Positions 1 through 5,571 are shown, numbered from the stretch's first letter. The stretch is DNA of 9,303 bases from an uncultured Eubacteriales bacterium (GCA_900556185.1 USNN01000034.1:1-9303); one strand, 5' to 3'. Notes: generated by a model from the letters alone, not told the origin. A program made the numbers and translations.

Positions 1-2
1 AC

Positions 3-77
3 AATTTTAAAATTATAGAGAAAAAAGTATTAAATGGAAAACTTGAAAGAGTTTTAGTCTATGCTAAAAAATTATAA
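3..77 (+). CDS. C-terminal end of an unidentified protein (partial, 24 codons)
   Basis: The frame that begins at base 3 stays open from the window edge to a TAA at 75-77 and ends in the residues GKLERVLVYAKKL. It is basic (about a quarter Lys or Arg), and the stop lies only a few bases before a good intrinsic terminator, which is what the end of a real gene looks like. The other two forward frames stop within the first 20 bases. The tail is too short to assign a family. A beta-strand-rich ending such as RVLVYAKK occurs in several nucleotide-binding or methyltransferase folds, but this is only a resemblance. I infer that a + strand gene ends here and do not name it. Confidence 0.5.
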   Translation, partial: NFKIIEKKVLNGKLERVLVYAKKL

Positions 78-80
78 ATA

Positions 81-115
81 AAAAACAGTCTGATTTAGGC
101 TGTTTTTTATTTTTT
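81..115. terminator. Bidirectional intrinsic terminator between convergent genes
   Basis: The arms at 81-91 and 97-107 (AAAAACAGTCT and AGGCTGTTTTT, with one G-T wobble) enclose a 5-base loop. A T-rich run follows on the + strand (to 115), and a mirror-image A-rich run precedes it, so the hairpin has a U-tract in either direction. It would end the upstream + strand gene and also serve spmA-spmB, whose transcript arrives from the other side after crossing about 160 bases. Confidence 0.8.
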
Positions 116-180
116 ATAATTTAAACGAAATGTGCGTTTATTTTTTAAAATTTAGGTTTAATTTGAAATTTAATTTTTAA

Positions 181-273
181 TTATACCGCGAAAATTGGGC
201 TAAATTCGGGAATATGTGGTTCCTTGATAGTTTGCTTTGGTGGCAATAGGTGCTTTGTGGTGGGCTTGAAAAT
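181..273. other. G/T-rich spacer segment downstream of spmB, no gene recognised
   Basis: This stretch is visibly richer in G and T on the + strand than the AT-rich DNA around it. It contains a near direct repeat, TGCTTTGGTGG at 233-243 and TGCTTTGTGGTGG at 251-263, with an 18-base pitch. All three + frames are open for 20 or more codons, but none has a start codon with a ribosome binding site. On the - strand it is the 3' untranslated region of spmB. It could be a decayed gene, a structured 3' UTR or chance. I see no tRNA, riboswitch or transposon end. Confidence 0.3.
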
Positions 274-783
274 TTAAAACATAAACAGCCTAACAAGCAG
301 ACATGCACTAATGCTTCCAAGCAAACAAGCTACCAAACAAACGGGTAAAAGGTATCTAAAGTGCTTAATTTTTATGGTAGAAAAATATACACTAACCACA
401 TAAAAAATTGTATCCGATGCTCCAATCACAACGCTAGCACAACGCCCAACGTAACTATCGGTTCCGTATTTTGTGTATATTTCTTGAACGATTGCAAGGC
501 TTCCATTTCCGCTAAATGGTCGCAAAATTATTAGTTTGCTTAATTCGCTTGGGATACCTATAAACTCAAAAACAGGAGAAAGAATTTTGCATAAGTAGTT
601 GCTTACACCCGACACATTAAGCAGTTCTACAAAAATAAAAATTGCAACTAGATACGGGAATATGGACAGAACTAAATTAAATGCAGATTTTGCTCCTTGG
701 GTAAAGTAGTCGTAAGCGGGTATCTTTTTTATAAGGGCGTATATAAAAATGGCAACCAAAATGATAGGTAATATGTAAATCAT
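274..783 (-). CDS. spmB: Spore maturation protein B
   Basis: SpmB is a multi-pass membrane protein of the nucleoside-recognition 'Gate' family. With SpmA it is needed for normal spore core dehydration and heat resistance in Bacillus subtilis; its molecular activity is not settled. The 169 residues match the family length (about 170-180). The hydrophobic N-terminus (ILPIILVAIFIYALIKK) is followed by the conserved block around RPFSGNGSLAIVQEIY (about 88-103) and GRCASVVIGASDTIFYVVSVYF (about 113-134), which matches the B. subtilis pattern RPxSG...DSF.GRLASV..GS.DT.FYV. The ATG overlaps the spmA stop as ATGA (780-783), and AAGGAG (795-790 on the - strand) lies 6 bases upstream, inside the last spmA codons, so translation is probably coupled to spmA. 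Transcription would end at the terminator at 81-115. Confidence 0.93.
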   Translation of the reverse strand: MIYILPIILVAIFIYALIKKIPAYDYFTQGAKSAFNLVLSIFPYLVAIFIFVELLNVSGVSNYLCKILSPVFEFIGIPSELSKLIILRPFSGNGSLAIVQEIYTKYGTDSYVGRCASVVIGASDTIFYVVSVYFSTIKIKHFRYLLPVCLVACLLGSISACLLVRLFMF

Positions 784-1361
784 TTTTTTCTCCTTTTTAA
801 TTTGGTTGAAATTTTTTCACATAAAACCGCTAATCCTATGCCACTAAATGTTGTAACTAGTCCGGCTAAAAAAGTGGGGATAACTATAAACTCGGGGCTT
901 GTTGAACCGCTTACTGTCATTAAACTCATTATGGTGGTTGGCAAAAACTGCAAACCCGCACTTGCAAACACAATGGTTATTATAATAGGATAGGTAACAT
1001 AGCCAGACTTGTCGTCTAACTTTTCTATTGCTTTTATCCCTAGTGGAACGCTTGCCCCACTTGTGCCAAGAAGGCTTGCGGAAATCGATAAACTTAAATA
1101 TTTTTTTGCTTCTTTATTTATATTTTTGCCCCAAAATAAATCTATAATAGGCGATAAACATTTTGCAATGTAGTAAGAAAGTTTTGTGTTTTCTATTATA
1201 GATATAATACCAAGCCAAACTGCATAAATTGCAAGTAGTTCAAAAGATAACATAAGTGCGTTTTTACTACCAGCAAGAATGGTTGGCAAAATGTTACTAG
1301 GGTCTATAAACATACAAATAGCAATGCAAAGAAGCAACACAAAAGACCAAATTTTATTCAT
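780..1361 (-). CDS. spmA: Spore maturation protein A
   Basis: SpmA is a Gate-family membrane protein that partners SpmB in spore maturation. I chose the start at 1361 (193 residues; B. subtilis SpmA is close to 196) because MNKIWSFVLLLCIAICMFID aligns with the family N-terminus. The same frame is open to an ATG at 1445, but that adds 28 polar residues outside the family and overlaps tatD. Family blocks include SLLGTSGASVPLGIKAIEKL (near 115-135) and FLPTTIMSL followed by SGSTSPEF. The first block normally reads close to NMSANMxGLGNAATPLG; here the Asn residues are replaced, mostly by Ser, so this copy is divergent in its core. No Shine-Dalgarno sequence precedes the start. The C-terminus (KLKRRKK) is basic, presumably cytoplasmic, and its codons carry the spmB ribosome binding site. 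Confidence 0.9.
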   Translation of the reverse strand: MNKIWSFVLLLCIAICMFIDPSNILPTILAGSKNALMLSFELLAIYAVWLGIISIIENTKLSYYIAKCLSPIIDLFWGKNINKEAKKYLSLSISASLLGTSGASVPLGIKAIEKLDDKSGYVTYPIIITIVFASAGLQFLPTTIMSLMTVSGSTSPEFIVIPTFLAGLVTTFSGIGLAVLCEKISTKLKRRKK

Positions 1362-1366
1362 ATACA

Positions 1367-1374
1367 AATATATG
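1367..1374 (-). promoter_or_regulatory. Possible -10 element for spmA (SigE-like or SigA-like)
   Basis: On the - strand CATATATT lies 5 bases upstream of the spmA ATG. It differs at one conserved base from the SigE -10 consensus CATACAnT, and SigE transcribes the dacB-spmA-spmB operon in B. subtilis. The same bases contain TATATT, a fair sigma-A -10, with TTAATA 18 bases upstream. No convincing SigE -35 is visible. Transcription from here would start almost on the ATG. This is weak evidence in AT-rich DNA. Confidence 0.25.
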
Positions 1375-1398
1375 AAAGAGTTGCTAGTTTTATTAAAC

Positions 1399-1427
1399 TT
1401 GACAATATTTAATCTATTAATTATAAT
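1399..1427 (+). promoter_or_regulatory. Perfect consensus sigma-A promoter for tatD
   Basis: TTGACA at 1399-1404 and TATAAT at 1422-1427 are separated by exactly 17 bases, matching the housekeeping consensus at all 12 hexamer positions and in spacing. The expected transcription start, about 7 bases past the -10, falls on or next to A1434, the first base of the tatD ATG. No Shine-Dalgarno sequence fits between promoter and start codon, so the transcript is predicted to be leaderless or to carry only a base or two of leader. Confidence 0.85.
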
Positions 1428-1433
1428 GAGTTT

Positions 1434-2264
1434 ATGAGTAAACATAAAAAGATTTTAGAATATAGTGTAGATGACACACTACATGAGTACGCAATAGATA
1501 CACATGCACATTTAGATAGAGATTATGATGTGTCTAGTATTGCTCATAGTATGAAAGACGACAAATTAAAAAAGATAGTTGCAATTGCTGGAGACGAGAA
1601 GTCTATTGAAGATACGCTTGAAAAGACAAATGGTTTTAACAACATATTTTTAATTGCTGGCTTGCACCCATACGACGCAAATAAATATAATGAGGAATAT
1701 GAAGAATATTTAATTAACTTGCGAAAGACAAACAAAAAATTTGTTGGCGTTGGCGAAATTGGTCTTGATTATAGCGATTATGAATATAACACTCCACATG
1801 ACTTGCAACAAGCGGTGTTTGTTAGTCAAATTAAGCTTGCTCATAAACTAAACTTACCTATTGCTATGCATATTAGAGATGCTCACGCTGATGCTCTAAA
1901 AATATTAAACGAAAATAAAGAGTATTTAACAAATGGCGGGATACTGCACTGTTGTTCAGCGAATGTAGAAGAAGTGAAAGAATATTTAAGTTTAGGTTTT
2001 TATGTTAGTTTTTCAGGCATTATAACTTATGGCAAGAAAAACCAAGAATATTATTTGGAAGAAACCTTAAAGGCGGTTCCTTTAGATAGATTACTAATTG
2101 AAACAGATAGTCCGTTTTTAACACCTAGCCCATATAGAGGTAGAGTGAATGAACCAAAATTTGTTTTGGTTACGGCTGAAAAAATTGCGAGCGTTTTGAA
2201 TATGACAACAGACGAAATACTAAAAATTACAACCGCAAACGCAGAAAGACTTTTAAAAATATAA
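1434..2264 (+). CDS. tatD: TatD-family metal-dependent hydrolase (DNase)
   Basis: This is a TIM-barrel metallohydrolase of the TatD/YabD (YcfH) family; characterised members are Mg-dependent 3'-5' DNases. It has 276 residues against about 255 typical. The metal-site residues are visible in order: H24 and H26 in DTHAHLD, E108 in VGEIGLDY, H146 in AMHIRDA, H172 in LHCCSAN and D225 in ETDSPFLTP. The family signature SPYRGRVNEP follows at 232-241. An N-terminal extension of about 20 polar residues precedes the usual start of the fold. The ATG at 1434 is the only ATG, GTG or TTG in frame upstream of the first metal ligand, so the start is secure although it has no ribosome binding site. It diverges from spmA. 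In many Bacillota tatD is followed by rnmV and rsmA; here rsmA comes next and rnmV is absent. Confidence 0.95.
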   Translation: MSKHKKILEYSVDDTLHEYAIDTHAHLDRDYDVSSIAHSMKDDKLKKIVAIAGDEKSIEDTLEKTNGFNNIFLIAGLHPYDANKYNEEYEEYLINLRKTNKKFVGVGEIGLDYSDYEYNTPHDLQQAVFVSQIKLAHKLNLPIAMHIRDAHADALKILNENKEYLTNGGILHCCSANVEEVKEYLSLGFYVSFSGIITYGKKNQEYYLEETLKAVPLDRLLIETDSPFLTPSPYRGRVNEPKFVLVTAEKIASVLNMTTDEILKITTANAERLLKI

Positions 2265-2298
2265 AAACAAAAAAAGTTCCAAGACTAAATCTTGGAAC
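2264..2298 (-). terminator. Intrinsic terminator oriented for - strand transcription
   Basis: The perfect 9-bp arms GTTCCAAGA (2276-2284) and TCTTGGAAC (2290-2298) enclose the loop CTAAA. The long A-tract (2265-2275, broken by one C) lies on the left, so the U-tract appears only in RNA copied toward lower coordinates. On the + strand the bases after the hairpin are CCATCTTTAGTG, with no immediate T-run, so termination of tatD here would be poor. There is no recognised - strand gene to its right before rsmA. Confidence 0.7.
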
Positions 2299-2349
2299 CC
2301 ATCTTTAGTGTTTTTAATTGCCGTTAGGTGGTCGTTGGCATTTCTTTGG

Positions 2350-2378
2350 TTGCTTGATGTTTTTTTCTTTTGTATACT
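2350..2378 (+). promoter_or_regulatory. Probable sigma-A promoter for rsmA
   Basis: TTGCTT (2350-2355) and TATACT (2373-2378) have 17-base spacing, with a TG just before the -10. The predicted start near 2385 gives a leader of about 55 bases, which includes the AAGGA (2426-2430) ribosome binding site 9 bases before the rsmA ATG. It matches less well than the tatD and lipoprotein promoters. Confidence 0.5.
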
Positions 2379-2439
2379 TGTAATATAAGTAAATTAGATT
2401 GGTTTTATACTAAAAATAAAAAAATAAGGAAAATTATTT

Positions 2440-3285
2440 ATGGGAATAAAAAATAACGGCGAGTTTGGTGGGCATGAGTTTAAAAAATCATTAGGTCAAA
2501 ACTTTATAAAAGATAAAAACTTGTTGGTGGCAATTGCAAATGATGCGAATATTACAGCTGACGACTTTGTTGTGGAAGTTGGGGCGGGTGCTGGCACACT
2601 AACTAAAGTTTTGTGTGATAACGCAAAATTTGTTTTGAGTTATGAGATAGACACATCTCTTAAATCAATTTTATCTGAATTGGAAAGTGAAAACAAAAAT
2701 CTAAAAATAGAATACGCAGACGCGTTAAAAACGTCAAATGAAGAAATTTTACAAACGCTAGAATCAAACGCAGGCGAAAAAGTTGACAAATATAAATTGG
2801 TTGCAAATATTCCTTATTATATAACAACGCCACTTTTATTTAAGTTCTTAAAAGATGAAAAAGTTTCTAGTTTAACTGTTATGGTTCAAAAAGAAGTGGC
2901 AGAAAGAATAGCAAGCAGTGAAACCAGTGGCGATTATGGAGCTATATCTGTAATAGTACATTATCTAGCGGACGTGGAAATAAAGCGAATTGTGAATAAG
3001 CAAATGTTTTATCCTGTTCCAAAGGTGGATAGTGCTATTTTGCAATTAACTAAAAAAGACAGTGTTAATTTAAAAGAATACGAAATGCTTGAAAAGGTTG
3101 TTAAAAGTGCGTTTAGTAATCGTAGAAAGGTTATGGTCTCTAATTTAAGTAAAGATTTTCACATATCAAAAGAAACACTCGTTGGTGCTTTGACTGAACT
3201 AAATATAAACCCATTAGCAAGAGCTGAAAACCTAAGTGTAAATGATTTTATAAAATTAACAAATAAAATTATAAAAATAGTGTAA
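2440..3285 (+). CDS. rsmA: 16S rRNA (adenine1518-N6/adenine1519-N6)-dimethyltransferase
   Basis: RsmA (KsgA) dimethylates two adjacent adenines in the 3' terminal helix of 16S rRNA, using S-adenosylmethionine, late in 30S assembly. It has 281 residues (family about 265-290). The order is complete: KSLGQNF at 16-22, SAM motif I EVGAGAG at 46-52, acidic motif II YEID near 68-71, ADAL near 93-96, and the catalytic motif NIPYYITTPLL at 123-133. QKEVAERI (150-157), FYPVPKVDSAI (190-200) and FSNRRK (225-230, C-terminal domain) follow. It is told apart from Erm methylases by the KSLGQNF start and the full C-terminal domain. The ATG follows AAGGA by 9 bases. There is no clear terminator after it, only an AT-only imperfect hairpin at 3291-3319. 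Confidence 0.97.
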   Translation: MGIKNNGEFGGHEFKKSLGQNFIKDKNLLVAIANDANITADDFVVEVGAGAGTLTKVLCDNAKFVLSYEIDTSLKSILSELESENKNLKIEYADALKTSNEEILQTLESNAGEKVDKYKLVANIPYYITTPLLFKFLKDEKVSSLTVMVQKEVAERIASSETSGDYGAISVIVHYLADVEIKRIVNKQMFYPVPKVDSAILQLTKKDSVNLKEYEMLEKVVKSAFSNRRKVMVSNLSKDFHISKETLVGALTELNINPLARAENLSVNDFIKLTNKIIKIV

Positions 3286-3314
3286 ATAAGACAATTTATT
3301 ATAAATGATTAAAT

Positions 3315-3342
3315 TTGTTTATCCGTTTTTCTACTATATAAT
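3315..3342 (+). promoter_or_regulatory. Probable sigma-A promoter for the 253-residue protein gene
   Basis: TTGTTT (3315-3320) and TATAAT (3337-3342) are 16 bases apart. The predicted start near 3349 leaves a leader of about 12 bases that holds little besides the AGGTGG ribosome binding site (3352-3357). That site sits only 3 bases from the ATG, which is unusually close. Confidence 0.5.
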
Positions 3343-3360
3343 TGAATTTATAGGTGGGAT

Positions 3361-4122
3361 ATGGATAAACATTTTTATTTACTAACAAGTAAAGATAAAC
3401 TTTTAAAGTTTGGAATATACTTAGAAGAAACCGAATGTGGGATAGTGGGAATTGTAAATTTTCACTTTAACCCAACCGAACAATACGAAATTCTTTTAAC
3501 AGATGAAAACGAAGAAAACTTTTATACGGTTATGGACTCAAACCCGTATTCATTTGCGTTGCCAGAAAATTTTGTGTTAACCAAGGATGTTTTAATTGAT
3601 ATATTTTGCAATAATGTGATAATAGCAAGCACATCAAATATAACTGAAGAAATAAAAAATGAACCCAAAACTAATTCAAAATCGGATGAAGACTATTTAA
3701 GCGAAGCCGATTATTTTATAAAAAAGGCACAAAAGATTTTTTCAAATAATAAAGAAATAAGTGCGTCTAAAAACAAAGAACTGTTTTTTGATACAATTAA
3801 AAATGATTTTGATATGTTATTTGATGTTGGCGACGAAGATTATTTGCTTTCTAAAAAGTTTAAAAATAGCATTTGGCGAAAGGTAGACTTCTCAGGTGAA
3901 GTGTATATTCTTGGTAAAATTTATGCGGGGAGTAGTGTTGTTGGAGAAGAACTTCCGTCCTTTATCGCAATAGCAGAACCGACTACCCTAGAGCGTAGTA
4001 AAAACTCTAACAACTTAGGTGAATATGCAAAATTTTATCACGCTAATATTTATGATTCGTTTGGATTTTTGGTGCTAATTGAAAATGCTGTAACCGGCAA
4101 ACCTGTGAGTTTAAAATCATAA
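3361..4122 (+). CDS. Conserved-looking protein of unknown function
   Basis: I cannot assign this 253-residue protein to a named family. It has no signal peptide or membrane segment and should be cytoplasmic. Three parts can be seen: an N-terminal region of probable beta strands (1-92, for example FGIYLEETECGIVGIVNFHF); a charged Ser/Glu/Lys-rich linker (93-140); and a C-terminal domain (about 141-250). The C-terminal domain has the pattern FDMLFD, SIWRKVDF, YILGKIY, FIAIAEP, LGEYAKFYHANI and DSFGFLVLIENAVTGKPVS. From memory, uncharacterised clostridial proteins share this order (a W-x-K-V strand, a Y-x-x-G-x-I-Y strand, then a G-Y/F-W-x-x-x-x-x-A-x-T-G ending), so a known but functionally blank domain is likely; that link is unconfirmed. 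The gene has its own promoter, and the next promoter begins only 8 bases after its stop. Confidence 0.8.
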   Translation: MDKHFYLLTSKDKLLKFGIYLEETECGIVGIVNFHFNPTEQYEILLTDENEENFYTVMDSNPYSFALPENFVLTKDVLIDIFCNNVIIASTSNITEEIKNEPKTNSKSDEDYLSEADYFIKKAQKIFSNNKEISASKNKELFFDTIKNDFDMLFDVGDEDYLLSKKFKNSIWRKVDFSGEVYILGKIYAGSSVVGEELPSFIAIAEPTTLERSKNSNNLGEYAKFYHANIYDSFGFLVLIENAVTGKPVSLKS

Positions 4123-4129
4123 AATATGG

Positions 4130-4159
4130 TTGACAAATAAAAGGTTTCTGACTTATAAT
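4130..4159 (+). promoter_or_regulatory. Strong sigma-A promoter for the lipoprotein gene
   Basis: TTGACA (4130-4135) and TATAAT (4154-4159) are both perfect hexamers with an 18-base spacer. The predicted start is near 4166, giving a leader of about 34 bases with AGAGGA (4187-4192) 7 bases before the ATG. It lies immediately after the stop of the preceding gene, and no terminator separates the two, so some read-through is likely as well. Confidence 0.75.
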
Positions 4160-4161
4160 AA

Positions 4162-4180
4162 ACAAGTAAACACAAGTAAA
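4162..4180 (+). repeat. Short tandem repeat in the lipoprotein leader
   Basis: The 9-mer ACAAGTAAA occurs at 4162-4170 and again at 4172-4180, a 10-base pitch of about one helical turn, spanning the predicted transcription start. It could be an operator half-site pair or chance in A-rich leader DNA. Confidence 0.35.
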
Positions 4181-4199
4181 AAATATAGAGGACTAGAAA

Positions 4200-5447
4200 A
4201 TGTTTAAAAAAATTATTTCTTCAATTTTGACTTTTGCAATTGTTATTATGTCGGCAGTTTTGTTTACTGGCTGTAGCGATAGCGTCAAAAGTTACGCACT
4301 AGGAGCTTACAGCAATGGCGGTATGGCACTAGTTAAAGACGGATATATGTATTATATCGCTGGTGGTACCGATAAATTAGATTCCACCGAAAATGCAGTA
4401 ATTAAGGCGTCTAGTATATATAAAAGAAAAGTCGATGCAGACTATAACCCTGTTGAAGGAAGCGAACCAGAACTAGTTTGGGAAGGTGTTGCTGGTTTTA
4501 AAAATGGTGGGCTTTATTGCTTTGGTGAATACCTATATTTCACAACACCATCTAGTTTTAAAAATAGTGCAGCTGAAACAATGACAGATAGAACAAGTTT
4601 TGTTCGAGTTCGACTTGACGGCAAAAAATATAGTGTTATTTACACAACTGAAACTAGTGATGATTTAAAGTATGCATATTATGCACCAACAGACACGGAA
4701 CTATATATAACAATTTTAGAAGGCTCAAACTTGTATTCATATGATATAAAGAAAAACAAAAAAGTTGTTATTTCTGAAGAAGCGACAGGTGCTGTTTTCT
4801 CTCCAGAATTTGGCAGAGGGAATGGGGCGGACCCATATCTATTCTATACAACATCTCCAAAAGATACCTACCTAAGTCAAAATGGCAATATGGTATATCG
4901 TGCGACTCCAGATGGCAAATCTAGTGAACAAATTTCCTCAGGTATTACAGTAAGTTTAGAGGAAATATTTGATGGGTATTTATATTATTCAGCAAACTCT
5001 AATTATTATAAAACAACAACAATGACTGGGCTAGATAAAATGAATGTTGTTTCTTATGGCAAAACCTACAAAACCCCATTCTTTACTCATGATGGTGGGC
5101 TAGTGGCAGATGATACAGACAATGGTAAACTTGTATACTTTGTGTGGGAAGGTGGTGCTAGAGTAAACACTTATACACTTTCTACATCAACTGAAAACAC
5201 AATTTGTTTCCAAGACCAAGAAACTATATATGGTTTAAATAAAGATAAAAAACTTGTTACATTTAGCATTGATGGTTCTACTTATGGTGAATCTAAATTA
5301 GATGATAAAATTATTGCTGTAAGCATAAGCACAAGCCTAACAATGGAAAAGATTGGTAGTTATCTATATTACTATACCGAAACAAAAACAACCGATGCAG
5401 CAGGTAACGAATTAACTACTTGGAATATAGCATCTATTCAAATATAA
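4200..5447 (+). CDS. Predicted lipoprotein with beta-propeller-like repeats
   Basis: This 415-residue exported protein has a lysine-bearing N-terminus, a hydrophobic stretch (8-22) and a lipobox-like LFTGC, so Cys25 should be lipidated and the mature protein anchored outside the cytoplasmic membrane. Phe at -3 is less usual than Leu or Ala but is tolerated. The mature part shows a recurrent strand signature: DGYMYY (47-52), GEYLYF (109-114), DPYLFY (211-216), DGYLYY (258-263) and GSYLYYY (386-392). Between these are turns such as RVRLDGKK and RATPDGKS. This spacing of aromatic strands resembles the DUF5050/WD40-like propellers common in clostridial surface proteins. No enzymatic motif is visible, and a ligand- or polymer-binding role is a guess. 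It has its own strong promoter and ends at a strong terminator, so it is probably monocistronic. Confidence 0.85.
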   Translation: MFKKIISSILTFAIVIMSAVLFTGCSDSVKSYALGAYSNGGMALVKDGYMYYIAGGTDKLDSTENAVIKASSIYKRKVDADYNPVEGSEPELVWEGVAGFKNGGLYCFGEYLYFTTPSSFKNSAAETMTDRTSFVRVRLDGKKYSVIYTTETSDDLKYAYYAPTDTELYITILEGSNLYSYDIKKNKKVVISEEATGAVFSPEFGRGNGADPYLFYTTSPKDTYLSQNGNMVYRATPDGKSSEQISSGITVSLEEIFDGYLYYSANSNYYKTTTMTGLDKMNVVSYGKTYKTPFFTHDGGLVADDTDNGKLVYFVWEGGARVNTYTLSTSTENTICFQDQETIYGLNKDKKLVTFSIDGSTYGESKLDDKIIAVSISTSLTMEKIGSYLYYYTETKTTDAAGNELTTWNIASIQI

Positions 5448-5453
5448 AAAATT

Positions 5454-5490
5454 AACACCCAATTAAATATTCTTGGGTGTTTTTTATTTT
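5454..5490 (+). terminator. Intrinsic terminator after the lipoprotein gene
   Basis: The perfect 9-bp arms AACACCCAA (5454-5462) and TTGGGTGTT (5473-5481) enclose a 10-base loop and are followed by TTTTTATTTT. It lies 7 bases after the lipoprotein stop. An A/T-rich run on the left could give weaker function on the - strand. Confidence 0.9.
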
Positions 5491-5524
5491 TCATATTTTT
5501 TCGACATTATTATGCTTATAAAAG

Positions 5525-5554
5525 TTGCTTTAGTAAACAAACTAGTTGTATATC
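5525..5554 (+). promoter_or_regulatory. Tentative promoter for the carboxypeptidase gene
   Basis: TTGCTT (5525-5530) and TATATC (5549-5554) are 18 bases apart, and TG precedes the -10. A start near 5561 would begin at the AAGGAAAGAG ribosome binding site (5561-5570). The hexamers are only moderate matches, and a sporulation-sigma promoter cannot be excluded. Some promoter is required, because a strong terminator lies just upstream. Confidence 0.3.
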
Positions 5555-5571
5555 ACAAAAAAGGAAAGAGT

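Noticed and set aside
122..146. Second terminator, TAAACG/CGTTTA followed by six T
   Set aside because: The stem is only 6 bp with two G-C pairs. It sits just beyond a much better terminator and is compatible with chance in AT-rich DNA.
181..273. In-frame 30-codon continuation after the spmB stop (possible read-through)
   Set aside because: SpmB already has family length and the usual C-terminus at the TAA. The extension is proline-rich with no family similarity, and all frames of this segment happen to be open.
802..993. 63-codon + strand frame
   Set aside because: It is antisense to spmA, with no ribosome binding site or family resemblance, and is a shadow of the real gene. The same applies to - strand frames at 1544-1735, 5685-5909 and 7812-8078 and the + frame at 7088-7276.
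1422..1428. SigG-like -10 (CATTATA) for spmA on the - strand
   Set aside because: It is simply the complement of the tatD TATAAT plus one base, has no SigG -35 at the right distance, and lies 60 bases from spmA.
1362..1445. Upstream extension of spmA to an ATG at 1445
   Set aside because: It adds 28 residues unlike any SpmA N-terminus, overlaps the tatD start and promoter, and the shorter form aligns with the family from its first residue.
2276..2306. T-box riboswitch fragment suggested by CTTGGAACCC
   Set aside because: The T-box consensus (AGGGTGGNACCGCG) and specifier stem are absent, and rsmA is not an aminoacylation or amino-acid gene.
2276..2315. Attenuator made of two exclusive hairpins (2276-2298 versus ACTAAA 2284-2289 with TTTAGT 2304-2309 followed by TTTTT)
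   Set aside because: The second hairpin is a 6-bp, mostly A-T stem with a 14-base loop and would not compete with the perfect 9-bp stem. No leader peptide or ligand-binding motif is present.
3291..3319. Terminator after rsmA
   Set aside because: The arms (ACAATTTA and TAAATTTGT) need a bulge, are almost all A-T and lack an adjacent U-tract.
5473..5571. Upstream extension of the carboxypeptidase gene
   Set aside because: The frame begins inside the right arm and T-run of the lipoprotein terminator. The internal ATG at 5572 has a ribosome binding site and gives a proper signal peptide.
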